The notes under the pieces were generated by a model. It worked only from the letters and a program-made list of their open reading frames with translations. It searched no databases and had not been told where the DNA came from. Positions 34,600 to 44,735 of a stretch of DNA of 64,000 bases are shown piece after piece. Location: contig JABCPU010000286.1 of NCBI GenBank assembly GCA_016800925.1, positions 23,213-87,212 on the forward strand, written 5' to 3'. This DNA is from Suillus spraguei. Lineage: Eukaryota > Basidiomycota > Agaricomycetes > Boletales > Suillaceae. A program made the position numbers and the translations under genes. Each line of letters begins with the position of its first letter. Position 1 is the stretch's first letter.

Positions 34600-35050
34600 A
34601 CTCAAGACCAGATCAATTGTGCCAGGAAGATACCAGAAGACAATGATACCAAACTTGTCACACACAACTGTTGGCCGATCAAGATGGATCTGGCTGTCGG
34701 GTGGATACCAGGCAAGAAGGCTGTCTTCACAAGCAGGGTTGATGCCTTTTTCCATCATGTGCAGAACATCTGCATACCTTGCTACATCTAAGTTGATAGT
34801 AACTAATATTGATGGAATTAAAGATCACATAAGGCACCGCCAAAAGAGTCATACCATTGTTCCGATAGGCATCGGCGAGGGTACTAGCCAGTTTTGAGCA
34901 TGCCATGAGCATGACAAAATCTAGTTCGAGTGGGGGAATAGCATTGGGCCATCCACCGATCAGTGCAAGGAACTGGCAAGTGACATATTTACTAGCAATA
35001 TGGGTTGTGGCCAAGGCCCAGTCAGGAGGAATATGAATCATGGCTTCCAT
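34600..35050 (-). pseudogene. Unknown basidiomycete repeat-associated protein fragment
   Basis: On the minus strand, MIHIPPDWALATTHIASKYV and LELDFVMLMACSKLAS (35050-34890) are followed by CEDSLLAWYPPDSQIHLDRP and CDKFGIIVFWYLPGTIDLVL (34750-34600). The RPTVVCDKFGIIVFWYLPG segment recurs in many mushroom-genome hypothetical proteins. Function unknown. The order suggests two exons of one gene, truncated at both ends. Confidence 0.45.
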
Positions 35051-35185
35051 ATAACATACTAGGCATTGTACTTATATATGTCTGGCGGCAAATCAGTTAC
35101 ATAACACGAAGAGTGACTGCCATCTCGACTAACAAACAACATTGATAACATGAGGATCGACGTAAGGAGGCATGTGTACTGCACG

Positions 35186-35337
35186 TGTTACAATCGTATG
35201 TGCCCCTATTCATTCTCCTTTATCTTCTTACTTGTATATCATGTCACGTGACTCTGACTCATATGCTCAACGCATCTGTACTATAGTTGCCTTCCTTATT
35301 TGGATATGCACTTACTTTCCCACGCCCCTCTTGGTCA
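35186..35337 (+). repeat. Truncated LTR of family D (first ~150 bp)
   Basis: TGTTACAATCGTATGTGCCC and the next 130 bases match the start of the chromovirus LTR at 50112, then the match breaks off after CTTGGTC. Confidence 0.8.
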
Positions 35338-35344
35338 GGACAAG

Positions 35345-35660
35345 GTAAATGGCGACTTGTGGTTAGGTACTTACATCTCAGTCTCTTGGAAAGAACTGAG
35401 ATGTTTCTGCACTTGAGTGTCTACTATAAGGTAAGTGGTATAGCAATGAAAAAAAATATAAGTAACATTTGGCATATATTGCAGAGGCTCGGCCATTGTC
35501 AGTGCACAGCACTCCATTGGCCTCATTTGGCTTGTGCTCAGATTAGATCTCTCATCCTCTCCTGCTCGTTCCTATCTTGGTTTCTCAAGGTTTGTCTTCA
35601 TACTATAACTTACAAGGCTCTCAGGATCCATAGGACCACTGCCAGCAGAACATGGTAAGG
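35345..35660 (+). pseudogene. Unknown gene fragment with RTEMFLH motif, copy 1
   Basis: GKWRLVVRYLHLSLLERTEM and FLHLSVYYK are followed by a ~45-bp intron and then RGSAIVSAQHSIGLIWLVLR in another frame. The same order occurs at 58155-58420 on the minus strand (RRTEMFLHHGAG, intron, RGLANVSALDPTGLLWLALK). Function unknown. It begins directly after the truncated LTR D, so its start was probably lost there. Confidence 0.45.
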
Positions 35661-36083
35661 CCATAACCCACTTTGGTCGTTCTTATTCATAACACATACA
35701 TGCTAATTTATATGTTTTCAATGTACATAACCTGGCAGTCTCAAATTTTTCACTCCTGCACCTTCATACTCACTATGTGCCATGTTTCATCCTATTGATA
35801 GAACCTGGATGGTTGCTCAATGTGAATGTTGCATACAATATTATGTACTGTATGTTTGTTCTCAAATATTCATGTTGGTGACCTTGAATAACAATGCAAC
35901 AAGACACAGGGAACAGATAAAATGACAAGTGGAAAATAAACATAAGCATTATCAGAGAGAAAACAGTGCAGCATCTCCATGGGTAATGTCCCATTCTGCA
36001 ATGTGTAACATTGCTAATGTTCACACTGCAGCACAACACTCGGAGATTGTATTCAAGTTGTCAAAGATGCCAAAGACAAGTTC
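35661..36083. other. No supported gene
   Basis: AT-rich, without recognisable coding signal. Confidence 0.4.
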
Positions 36084-36428
36084 ATGGGTACAGTCAGCTC
36101 ACTGTGTCAATACATTGAGAATGTTGTCCATGAATCTGTGAAAACTTTACCATGTGAACCCAAAGACTTGCATCCCAGGTCAGGTGACATTTCAATCATA
36201 GAAAATGCCCTGTCATTATTAGATAAGATTTACTCCATGGCTCACTTAGGGATGGATACCATAGAGAAATTGCATGGAGTATGTGTAGAGTGGCATGCTG
36301 CAAACGGAGTTTGTCTGGCTGTACTGGCTGTTCTAACTCACCTTGAAGATGTGTTATGCTTGGCAATGCATGCTGAATTGGTGGAGGCTGCTTTGTTTGG
36401 TGAGCTCATGCACCAGCAATCATCTTAG
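36084..36428 (+). CDS. Unknown 114-codon frame
   Basis: The frame encodes an alpha-helical, non-repetitive sequence (SIIENALSLLDKIYSMAHLG, LEDVLCLAMHAELVEAALFG) with normal amino-acid balance. I do not recognise it. It may be one exon of a decayed transposon gene like its neighbours. Confidence 0.3.
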   Translation: MGTVSSLCQYIENVVHESVKTLPCEPKDLHPRSGDISIIENALSLLDKIYSMAHLGMDTIEKLHGVCVEWHAANGVCLAVLAVLTHLEDVLCLAMHAELVEAALFGELMHQQSS

Positions 36429-37397
36429 CTACATTTTTATACTGAGCTTTCATTGTTCTTGCTTCGAAGTAACTGAGAAAACTTTCATTGAGAAAATGGT
36501 ACTATTCGGACAGTGAATACTACTGACTGATCAATTCAAACAATACCAATACAGCAAGCAGCTAAGCATACAAATCTAGCAGTGGCGCAAAGTCCTGACA
36601 TGTTTTGCTGGTGGGGAGATATTGTATGTGACAGAACACTTACATGTGCTAGTCCAATTCCTAAGATGGCATTAGAAAATACTTAGTAGAAAAGAGTGAC
36701 ACAAGAGTTCTGTGTAGCCAAGGTTGATGACGTGCAAGTCTCAATCAATCATTCCATTACCCATTGAACATCAGCACCAATCACACTGAGGAAGCCATTC
36801 TGTCCCAGTTTGTCAAGTTTGTGCCAGGACCCTGCTATCTCTCAGCTAGGAAGTAGAGTTGGCAAGTCAAGGGGTGCAGTTATGACCCTCCATGTAGGCT
36901 GCAGGGCAATCCACCATGCCCAGAAGTCGGTGGAATACTTACCAAGATCAGGCAGGGGTGGTATGCCTGACCTTACACATGCAATCCACCAGCCTACAGC
37001 TTCGGGTCAGTGCTTTTGCCAAGCAAATGTGGTGGTCCCCTGCTGCTCATGAAAGAGGAGCATTGTTCCAGACAAAAAAGACCGACAATAGCAAGGCATA
37101 TTGAGCCAGAAGAGAAGCTGCACAAAGGTACATATAAGAATACAAAACCATTTGGGGCAGTCCAGAGGGAGTTCAGCTAGCCAAATGTTAGCCTGATGAA
37201 GAGAATGTACCAAGCCAGGCTTACTATCAACATGATTGGATGTATTGCTTTGGTAGCTCACATCAGCCTTACATATTGGGAAAGCAACAAAAAAGATGCA
37301 CTCAGAAGGCTGGGCCTCAATGTCATTACTGGTCTCCATGCTTGCATTATTCACCTGACAGTCTGGCAGATGTATCATTAAAGCCATTTACTCAAAA
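36429..37397. other. No supported gene
   Basis: Mirrored frames on both strands (36810-37052 plus, 37007-37387 minus), neither recognised. Confidence 0.4.
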
Positions 37398-38548
37398 TTA
37401 ACAGAACTCACCTCCAGTAGATGGAGACTCAATACCTTCTGTGTTGGCAGCCTTTTGCAATGCCTCAGGTTCTGGGTTGGTATTCGAGTGTGATGGAGGT
37501 ACCAGTGGATCAACATCACCATTGCTGTCAATGTTGTTGTCTGTGTCAGCTGGGCTGTGTTGGTCATGCTTGTCATTATCTTCATCATTGATACCAGCCA
37601 TGTCATCGGCAGAGTCTGTGGATTCCTCGCTGCTATCAGAATCTGACTCCGAGTCCAAATCAAAGGAAGACTTCTTCCAGGATTTTGGCATTGGCTTTGA
37701 TTTTAACCTCTCGGCCACTAAATTATTATCAGAATCATCCTGGTCTATGGTAAATTTGGCAGTGACATCCTCTGGTAGCTGACTGGCTTGAATCTGCTCC
37801 TCAGCTTGTTGTATTGCTGAAAGCTGTTAGCATAAGAATGAAAATAAACACACATTAGACCTACAGTAGCATGTCATAAGGTAACGGGCAAATGACTTGG
37901 TACATTGCCGAAAAGTTTTCTTGTTGAATCATTGCCAATTGAGTGACTTCAAGCTGTTGTTCATGCCTTCATGCATGCTGAAAGAGATATGTCAGCACAT
38001 GATAAAGTGAAATAATAAAGGTCTACATTATGATTCTGATCTTGCCCTGTGCACAAGGCTCAGAACCACCAACAAAGAGAGAACAATGCATGCCCATGAT
38101 CTGGGACATTCCTGAAAGCAAAGGGCCAGCAAAATTTGCTAATCTATCGATAGTGCTATAATTTAAATTGAGCATGAATGCAACAGTGAGGAAACAAAAA
38201 CACATACACTTGACATTCAGCTGGAGATGAATGTGAGGGTGCATGCAGTTTCTCTGTCCAAGCCTCCACAGCTGCCTTACAATCATCCTTTGCGAGATGC
38301 TTATACAAGTCTTGTGTTTCCTGACTTGTTTTGAGAAAGTGTTTTTGTGTGATTGAGTCATGAAATGTTGCAAGATTCTTCAAAGGGAGACCAGCTTTCT
38401 TCCACTGCTTGTGGAAGTCCTCCTTGACGATGTCATCAAAGTAGTCTTTGAACCAGCATTGGTGAAGTTGAAGAGCTTTTGGCTTGGTTTTCGATAAACC
38501 AGAGAGCTGCACCAAGTACTGGGCCCACTCGTCATTCTCAGGTTTTGC
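37398..38548 (-). pseudogene. Unknown basidiomycete gene, C-terminal part (split by LTR element)
   Basis: On the minus strand ENDEWAQYLVQLSGLSKTKP (from ~38545), WKKAGLPLKNLATFHDSITQ and a stretch ending SSPAECQ are followed, after an intron, by LANFAGPLLSGMSQIMGMHC and SLFVGGSEPCAQGKI. After further introns an acidic serine-rich tail (37718-37398) follows. The IENL..FAGPLLSG...GMH..LFVGG segment occurs in many uncharacterised mushroom proteins. The gene stops abruptly where LTR A begins at 38553. A matching N-terminal part lies on the far side of the LTR element at 44735-44328. Confidence 0.5.
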
Positions 38549-38552
38549 ACAT

Positions 38553-39505
38553 TGTAAAGATACAACCTAGCTTGGGCTGTAGATAAACCACTGCCTAAAC
38601 TAGTATGCTAGTCTTGCGCTCCATCTAGTCTGCTTCACTTGTAAGAACAAGAGCGTTTGACCCTAAAGGGGGATGCCTATTTAGTATGGTCAAGTCCGAG
38701 TCTAACTTATTTGCAAAACAAGTGTTGAGGTCAGCGGTAAGTTGCCACAGTCAGTGATGATACCGCTGGAACTAGCGTCATGAGTAGCGGTGCTACCGTT
38801 GTCGAGATAAGGTCAGTAACAGTAGTGTTGAGTGAGCGATGTCGAGTGGTGGTCTCAGCAGTAGCGGTAAGGTTGCGAGCAGTGCAATGAAACAGTAAAG
38901 AAGTCCGCGGTACTTTCAGTGGTAAAGTAGCAGTCCGTGAGAAGTTCAGTCAAAGTAACATTTAAAAGTCCAGCGGTAACGGAGAACGAGCATGATGTAT
39001 TAACGAGCAATAAGGAAACTTTAAAGACTATGTCCACTACTGGGTAGATCCAGAGCTAGACAATAATCCTGACCTATAGTATGTGCAATGGGGTAAAATC
39101 AGGTGCTCTATCGTGTGGGGTATGTGGTGCTTATATCCTAATTTGTATGTACTCGGAATACTCTAGGCGAGATCAGTAGCGCTGGAGTGTAGTAACTGCC
39201 ATAAGTAAACATAGCGCGAGGCGCTGCGGCACGAGGCAACATGTAATAACGCTTGCCGTGGAATCAGTGATAACGAACAGGAAACAAACTATGCACCAAA
39301 TGGAGCTATGCGGACGCGGCAAGGACATGGAAGGACATCGGTTCGTGGAACGTGGTGCGGCAGTCGGTACGGTGTGCGGTAAGCGTGGGATGCCGCTGGT
39401 ACTGCTAAAGGGGTAAGAAGGCCATGGACTAGTGGTAACTCCTGTAGACGTGAGACGAGTGTCAAAATATGGGGTTTTAAGCCCAGTGCCAATATGTTTG
39501 TTACA
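38553..39505 (-). repeat. LTR of family A, full length (3' LTR of the C-gag-A element)
   Basis: A 953-bp LTR with TGTAA/TTACA ends. On its plus-strand reading it starts TGTAAAGATACAACCTAGCT. It contains five GCGGTA words between 38730 and 39380. Confidence 0.85.
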
Positions 39506-39507
39506 CC

Positions 39508-39816
39508 GCCATAAGTAAACATAGTGTGAGGTGCTGCGGCACGAGGCAACATGTAATAACGCTTGCCGTGGAATCAGTGATAACGAACAGAAAACAAACT
39601 ACACACCAAATGGAGCTATGCGGATGCAGCAAGGACATGGAAGGACATTGGTTTGTGGAACGAGGTGCAGCAGTCGGTATGGTGTGCAGTAAGCGTGGGA
39701 TGCCGCTGGTACTGTTAAACGGGGTAAGACGGCCATGGACAAGTGTTATCTCCTGTAGATGTGAGATGAGTGTCAAAATATGGGGTTTTAAGCCCAGCGC
39801 CAATATGTTCATTACA
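39508..39816 (-). repeat. Extra tandem copy of the outer ~309 bp of LTR A
   Basis: 39508-39816 repeats 39198-39505. Many of the differences are C/T or G/A at CpG sites, with the outer copy showing more TG/CA. The outer end again has TTACA. Upstream on the minus strand is a purine run (CTAGGAGA) that could serve as polypurine tract. Confidence 0.85.
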
Positions 39817-40080
39817 TCTCCTAGGAACTTTAGAAACTGACCATCCCTGGTCAACTATACCGCCGGTAAGGGACTTAGCAAGAATTTGAGCAATATCAAG
39901 ATCACATGATGGGATGCGTAAGCAGAATTTGCTGTGCGGACGTGGAATTGTGGACGCGCCATGCTGTGACTGTGGACAATGTAGCGGAGTGTGACACGGT
40001 GTGGTCATGAAATTACCGTTCCCTACAAAAGGGCTGTTGTTGGACTTCTCTACTTTCTCCCATCTTTACTTCTTACTACA
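39817..40080 (+). promoter_or_regulatory. Promoter region of Zn2Cys6-like gene 2
   Basis: A TATA-like CTACAAAAGGG lies at about 40023-40033, some 50 bp before the ATG, followed by a pyrimidine-rich CTTCTCTACTTTCTCCC tract typical of fungal start regions. Inferred by position only. Confidence 0.4.
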
Positions 40081-41309
40081 ATGTCATCCTCAACATTCAC
40101 CTTTGATGCCTCTGCTCTCACCGCTCCCACTGCCGTCGTGCAATCTGCGGCGTAGAAAAAACTCGCTGCCCTCCAAAACAAACTGGACGGGCTCATCCTC
40201 ATGGCGCCAGATGACAAGGAGGACCTGCTGGAGGAGAAAGAGATGTGGGTGAAGGCCTGGGAGCAATTCTTCGTGCGTTCTCTTTTTTCTTCTTCTTTAG
40301 CAGTAGCGGTACTGACTTATCTTTTTCTCTTTAGCGTGATGTAGAAGAGTGCCACTGCGAAGGCGTGGTACACGGCCTCAACTTGGGCTTAACGCCTGAG
40401 GAGGTCATGGAGGCAACCGCCATCATGCCTATGGTCAACACATACCATCTGGAGATCGCTGCCATGGCTCCAGTTGAGCCCGCGGTACTTGACAAGGGTA
40501 AGGGGAAGAAGCGGTCCCTGGAGGAGGACCCTGAGGTGGAAGATGTCGCTGGCAGTGACAGTGAGGAGGAGGAGGAAGAGGCTCCAGCACCCAAGAAGGT
40601 AGCGTGGCCTTCCTCCAAGAAGTCTATGGAGGTACTGATAGCGCAACCGCTGGTGAGTTTTATTTCTTCTTTTGACTTAGCTCTTTACTAATATCACCTA
40701 GCCTAAGACTGCCCGCATGCGCGCTGGCAATCCATGGCACGCAACAAAGTGCGAAAATTGTGCCAAGTGGGACATTATCTGCACTGGCCAGCCAGACAAG
40801 GTTTGTGACAACTGTTGCAAGCACAAGCACAGGTGCTTGCATAACACTGGTGAGTTTTTTTCTTTCCTTTCTTGACTTATCTCTTTTCTAACTCGTTTTC
40901 CTTAGTTTGTCGCAAGAGAGCGTGTCCCGCAGCAAAGACACCGCCAGTGGTCGCTGCCGCCGGCAGCTCTAAGGATGCCGCGACGGCTAAATCCAAACAA
41001 CCGGATGAAGTCATTGAGGTGACTGACGGTGAGCCAGTGGTGGTCGCCTCTCCCTCCCGCCCAGAAAAAATTGCTGGAAAGGCGTAGTCCATTGCAGCGG
41101 TGGAGGAAGAGTCTGAGGAAGAAGCCATCAATGTGGCGCAGCGGCTTCAAGATTTGGAGGGGGAGAACTTGGACTTCCTGATGGCGGCAAGGCTAGAAGA
41201 AGCCCAGGCGTGCTTTATGCAGATGGAGGGGATGATGAGGGAGTTGGCGGGGAATATGAACTTTCTCCGTAGCTGTATGAACCGCCGCCAAAAGAGGTGC
41301 TGCCTGTAG
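40081..41309 (+). CDS. Zn2Cys6-like protein, gene 2, inside an LTR element, with two in-frame TAG
   Basis: Four exons join in frame: 40081-40272, 40335-40652, 40702-40849 and 40906-41309 (introns 62, 49 and 56 bp, all GT..AG). The 353 sense-and-TAG codons encode a helical N-terminus, an acidic stretch (EDPEVEDVAGSDSEEEEEEA), a cluster at residues 187-215 with spacing C-x2-C-x6-C-x7-C-x2-C-x6-C, a basic patch (CRKRACPAAK) and a C-terminal helix ending CMNRRQKR. This is the plan of gene 1 at 9397-10705. TAG codons at 40153-40155 and 41085-41087 interrupt an otherwise open gene; both follow GCG. Initiation at ATG 40201 would avoid the first. The gene lies antisense between gag (42058-43242) and the 3' LTR. 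It may be decayed, or read through. DNA binding is inferred from cysteine spacing. Confidence 0.65.
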
Positions 41310-42057
41310 ATACTTCTTTCTCTTCTTCTGTACTTGTACCTTTGCCTCTGGACTATAGTCCTTGTACAATATAATAGTTGCCACAATGATAGGGGTCCTG
41401 GCGGCTCCAGAACAAAAACAGAGTGTGAACGCCTAAGTCCTTGGGAGGTCCAATAAGTCCAATGCCTCCATGTCCAAGTCCTAGTGCCAGTCATAGTCCA
41501 TTTGACGCCTAAGGTAAATGGTAACGTATAGTAAGCACACGCTTGCGGTAAACAAAAACTGAACTGATACTGCAAGTCTGTTGTGAGGTTCCGCTCGTCT
41601 TGTCTTCTTCGTTGCGCTGTCTTTGTCTATGCCTGCGGTATTGCCGCCGCAGTAAGCTTTGGCGTGATATCTCCTGTCTTTATCAATCAATGGGCGCGGT
41701 GTGCTGCCTACGCGTTAGAAGAGAAAGGTGTATAGTACTTTAGCAGTGCACAATATTCCTTGTCCAATCGATATAGTCCTTTGTACCATACTAAAAGTCT
41801 ATGCGCTTGTTAGCACTAAACATATGTAAGTGATGCCTTGTGGGCATCCGTTTGAAAGTGTGAAACTGATCGCTGGATGAAACCCGGGGTAAAACAGAGA
41901 CTATCGTACATGTGCAGTATTTCTTTTCTTTGTTTTTATGATCAAGTAATGAGGGTGGTATTAGCGAATGTCGGTGGCGGTAGGTAAATGAATGATGCTG
42001 TTGGAGTTTCCGCTGTCGGGTATACGTGCTTGGGTCTTTGATGCTTGACTTCTGGGG
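41310..42057. other. Spacer between the converging Zn2Cys6-like gene and gag
   Basis: No gene. Several GCGGTA or TACCGC-type words occur (for example near 41635 and 41976). Confidence 0.4.
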
Positions 42058-43242
42058 TTAGCTTCTTCTTCTGCAATGAAAACTGCGTGATCTGTGTTCG
42101 TACTGCTGTAGCACTATGCAAGCATGCGATGGCCTGCGGTACTGAGGGACAATAGTTGGCGGACAACAAGCGGGCGGTAGGCTGCGCTTCGTCATCTGCT
42201 GCAAGAACGTATGCCGGTAGTCGATAATAAACCTTCTAGCCGTGGTAAGGCTAGGAACGCAGTATGGCCTGGTAAGACCATCATCTTTGCGTACTAATGC
42301 AGCGGTCAACACATGGCAGTAGGCACGTGCGGTCTGCGAGTTCAGCTGAATAGCTCCTGTGGTGAACATTTTATTAGGTGTCAGTGGTAAACATGCGGTA
42401 ACAGTTTGGGCGGTAAATGTTGCCTCTGCGGTATGCATCGGCACTTCTACTATACTATACCTTTCCAGTGATACTTCTATAACTTCTTCGCTATTAGCGC
42501 TAGCAGTCTGCGGTACTTTGTCTTGAGAGCGTGTGTGCTCTGTGACTATCAAGAGTTCTGTCAGTAAAATGTCAGTGCTAACCAAGTCAATTGCCGTTTT
42601 GTCTGTTTCTTCTAGCGAGCAGTGTGCGTCGCTGTCGGTGCAAAATGTAGTGTCGTTAGTATAGCGTGCTTCATTCAGGGACAAACTTTCGTCGAGCGCT
42701 TGGACTGGCAGGGATGCCGTATCCTCGCGCAGCAGTGCCGTAGGTAGCGTAGTGCTGTCTGTACTTGGTGCCGTTAACGATTGCTGAACTGCCGGTGGTG
42801 CGGTATCTTCAAGCGGTAGCGATACTTGCTCAGCAGTAGTGATTTCCAATGCCGTAACTTGTTGCGATACGTCAGCGTCAGAGTGCTCAATAGCATTTCC
42901 CTGATAGGGGTCTGCCAGCGGAGCGACTGCTTCAGCGGTAACTGTGTGTTTGAACGTAATAGGACCACATTCTGGGTACAAGTGCAAAATAGTGTTAGCG
43001 AAGTCTACAAAGCTGTTACCGTTGTGTTCGTCAAGACATTCCCATACTTCTGCTTTGTCAGGATCTGCATAGCGTAAAGCCACCTTGATGTGTGCTTTAT
43101 CAGCGATGCCGGCCAAGTCTGCTAGCTCATCTACAGTAGCGAGGAACATTAGCAATTCTCTTGGGTTGCCGTCGAAGTACAGTGCCGCTGCCATGCGGCG
43201 CAGTGGCATGCAAAATCTGTCAGACATTCTTATCAGTAGCAT
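42058..43242 (-). CDS. Gag-like protein of the C-gag-A element
   Basis: A 394-codon frame. Its start (MPLRRMAAALYFDGNPRELL, IKVALRYADPDKAEVWECLD, FANTILHLYPECG) parallels the gag at 30.7-31.6 kb, so it is a capsid-like gag of the same lineage. The rest is threonine/alanine/glutamate-rich low-complexity sequence, and no zinc knuckle is seen before the stop. The coding sequence itself contains about ten GCGGTA words (antisense), which shapes its composition. ATG at 43242 was taken; the in-frame ATG at 43224 (MSDRFCMPLRR) is a plausible alternative start. No protease, RT or integrase follows. Confidence 0.6.
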   Translation of the reverse strand: MLLIRMSDRFCMPLRRMAAALYFDGNPRELLMFLATVDELADLAGIADKAHIKVALRYADPDKAEVWECLDEHNGNSFVDFANTILHLYPECGPITFKHTVTAEAVAPLADPYQGNAIEHSDADVSQQVTALEITTAEQVSLPLEDTAPPAVQQSLTAPSTDSTTLPTALLREDTASLPVQALDESLSLNEARYTNDTTFCTDSDAHCSLEETDKTAIDLVSTDILLTELLIVTEHTRSQDKVPQTASANSEEVIEVSLERYSIVEVPMHTAEATFTAQTVTACLPLTPNKMFTTGAIQLNSQTARAYCHVLTAALVRKDDGLTRPYCVPSLTTARRFIIDYRHTFLQQMTKRSLPPACCPPTIVPQYRRPSHACIVLQQYEHRSRSFHCRRRS

Positions 43243-43317
43243 AGCAGTGCGGTAATAACTGCGGTGACAATTGTGCAGTAAGCGATTGAGACAAGAACAA
43301 AACTATACCAAAGGACC

Positions 43318-43335
43318 CCCTCGCGGTGGGCTCCA
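43318..43335 (-). promoter_or_regulatory. Primer-binding site of the C-gag-A element
   Basis: On the minus strand TGGAGCCCACCGCGAGGG follows the LTR end TTTACA after two bases (AT), identical to the site at 30235-30252. Confidence 0.65.
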
Positions 43336-43337
43336 AT

Positions 43338-44220
43338 TGTAAAGATACAATCTAGCCTGGGCTGTAGATAAACCACGGCCTGAGCTAGTATGTGAGTCTT
43401 GCGCTCTACCTAGTCTGCTTCACTTGCGAAGGCAAGAATGTTCGACCCTAAAGGGAATGCTAAGTTAGTATAGTTCGATATTGCCCAACCTGTAATGCGA
43501 GAATGCTGTCGGAGGTAGTGAGATGCTAGCGGTAATACTCTGGTCTGTGGGAAACTTGCGGTAAAACTAGCGGTAAGCGTGGGAATGTGGTAGACAAGCG
43601 GTAGCGTGAACAGTAAAACTGCGGTAGTACGAGCGGTAAAACTGCGGTAAGCGTGGGAACTTCTGCAGTAAAACAAGCGGTAGTGTAGCAATGAAGTGTG
43701 AGAAAGCGCTAGCGCTAGTGGTGAAGCGCGGGAAAGCGGTAAAGAGCGGTGGTGCGTGCAGCGGTAAAGCAATTCTTAAGGAAACAGTGACTTCAGTAAA
43801 GGACTTTATTTCGTAGTGACAGTAGTGGTGACTATTCCTAAGTACCGTGTGTACTATAGGAGGGAAGTAAGGAAAGAGTACGGGTACCTAGGAATTTTAT
43901 ACTAAGGAATAGCTACAGAAATGGAAGGGATAGGATTAACACGCAGCAGACATGTAATAAGACTGCACTACAGTTTACAAAACATCATGTACCAGCGAGA
44001 CTGGATGGACATAGGCCGGACAGTAAATCTTGCGTGAGGATGCCAAATGGGTTTGCAGAGATTGCCGGAGATCACTGCTTCATGGGAAAGTTGCCGTAGT
44101 ACAGCCGCTAAGCTGCAACAAGGCTTCCAGAGTGTGGAATGATACTGTTAGATAGGGGTAAACGCATGGTAAAGTAGGACAGTGAAGCCGAAGGGTAAGG
44201 ATAATGATAGCCGTGTGACA
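43338..44220 (-). repeat. LTR of family C (5' LTR of the C-gag-A element)
   Basis: An 883-bp LTR, TGTCACACGG to TTGTATCTTTACA on the minus strand. Only its last ~160 bp (U5 side) match LTR A; the rest is unrelated. Between 43527 and 43766 it carries ten copies of GCGGTA, all on the plus strand. Confidence 0.75.
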
Positions 44221-44327
44221 CCTATATGAAAATGTGCCGTTTCAAGCTCAGCGTGAGTTTGTTCATCACAACATCTTTTGAATTTCTGCATTTTTCTGGC
44301 TCAGTAATCCAGCCATGTGTATATACT

Positions 44328-44735
44328 CTAAAATATGAATGTGTCAGTGTAATGAAAACATATACAGAAACAAACCTTTTGCATGGCAATGACTTTGTGC
44401 CATTTTTTCTCAATCTCAATTTCACAGCCAGGATCAATTGGTGGATTTATGAGAGCATTATATGGCATGTTGGGATCCTCTGTTACCTTCAGTCTCCAGG
44501 AAAAATGCTGAAAGCAGCCATTGATAACTGAATTGAGCTGTTCTGAAGCCTTTGCAGAGCCTTCAGAGAGAGATGCAGAATACAGTGGGAGTTGGCTATT
44601 CAAGAACTCCAAATGAGGACCCTTAGCCAAGTTCCATTGCAGCTTCTCAACATATGTGTCAGGATCATTGGCATTGATCAAGGGAACAGCAGCCACAGCC
44701 TGGGATTGAGTCAAACGGCCAGATGGTGAGGGCAA
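44328..44735 (-). pseudogene. Unknown basidiomycete gene, N-terminal part (split by LTR element)
   Basis: A 135-codon frame with LEFLNSQLPLYSASLSEGSA and FSWRLKVTEDPNMPYNALIN, followed by EKKWHKVIAMQK and a likely intron donor. I recall this region as the start of proteins whose C-terminal half looks like 37398-38548. Together with that part it suggests one gene interrupted by the 38553-44220 insertion. Function unknown. Confidence 0.45.

Noticed and set aside
42826..43077. Plus-strand frame opposite gag
   Set aside because: It is the shadow of the longer gag frame and has no recognisable motif.
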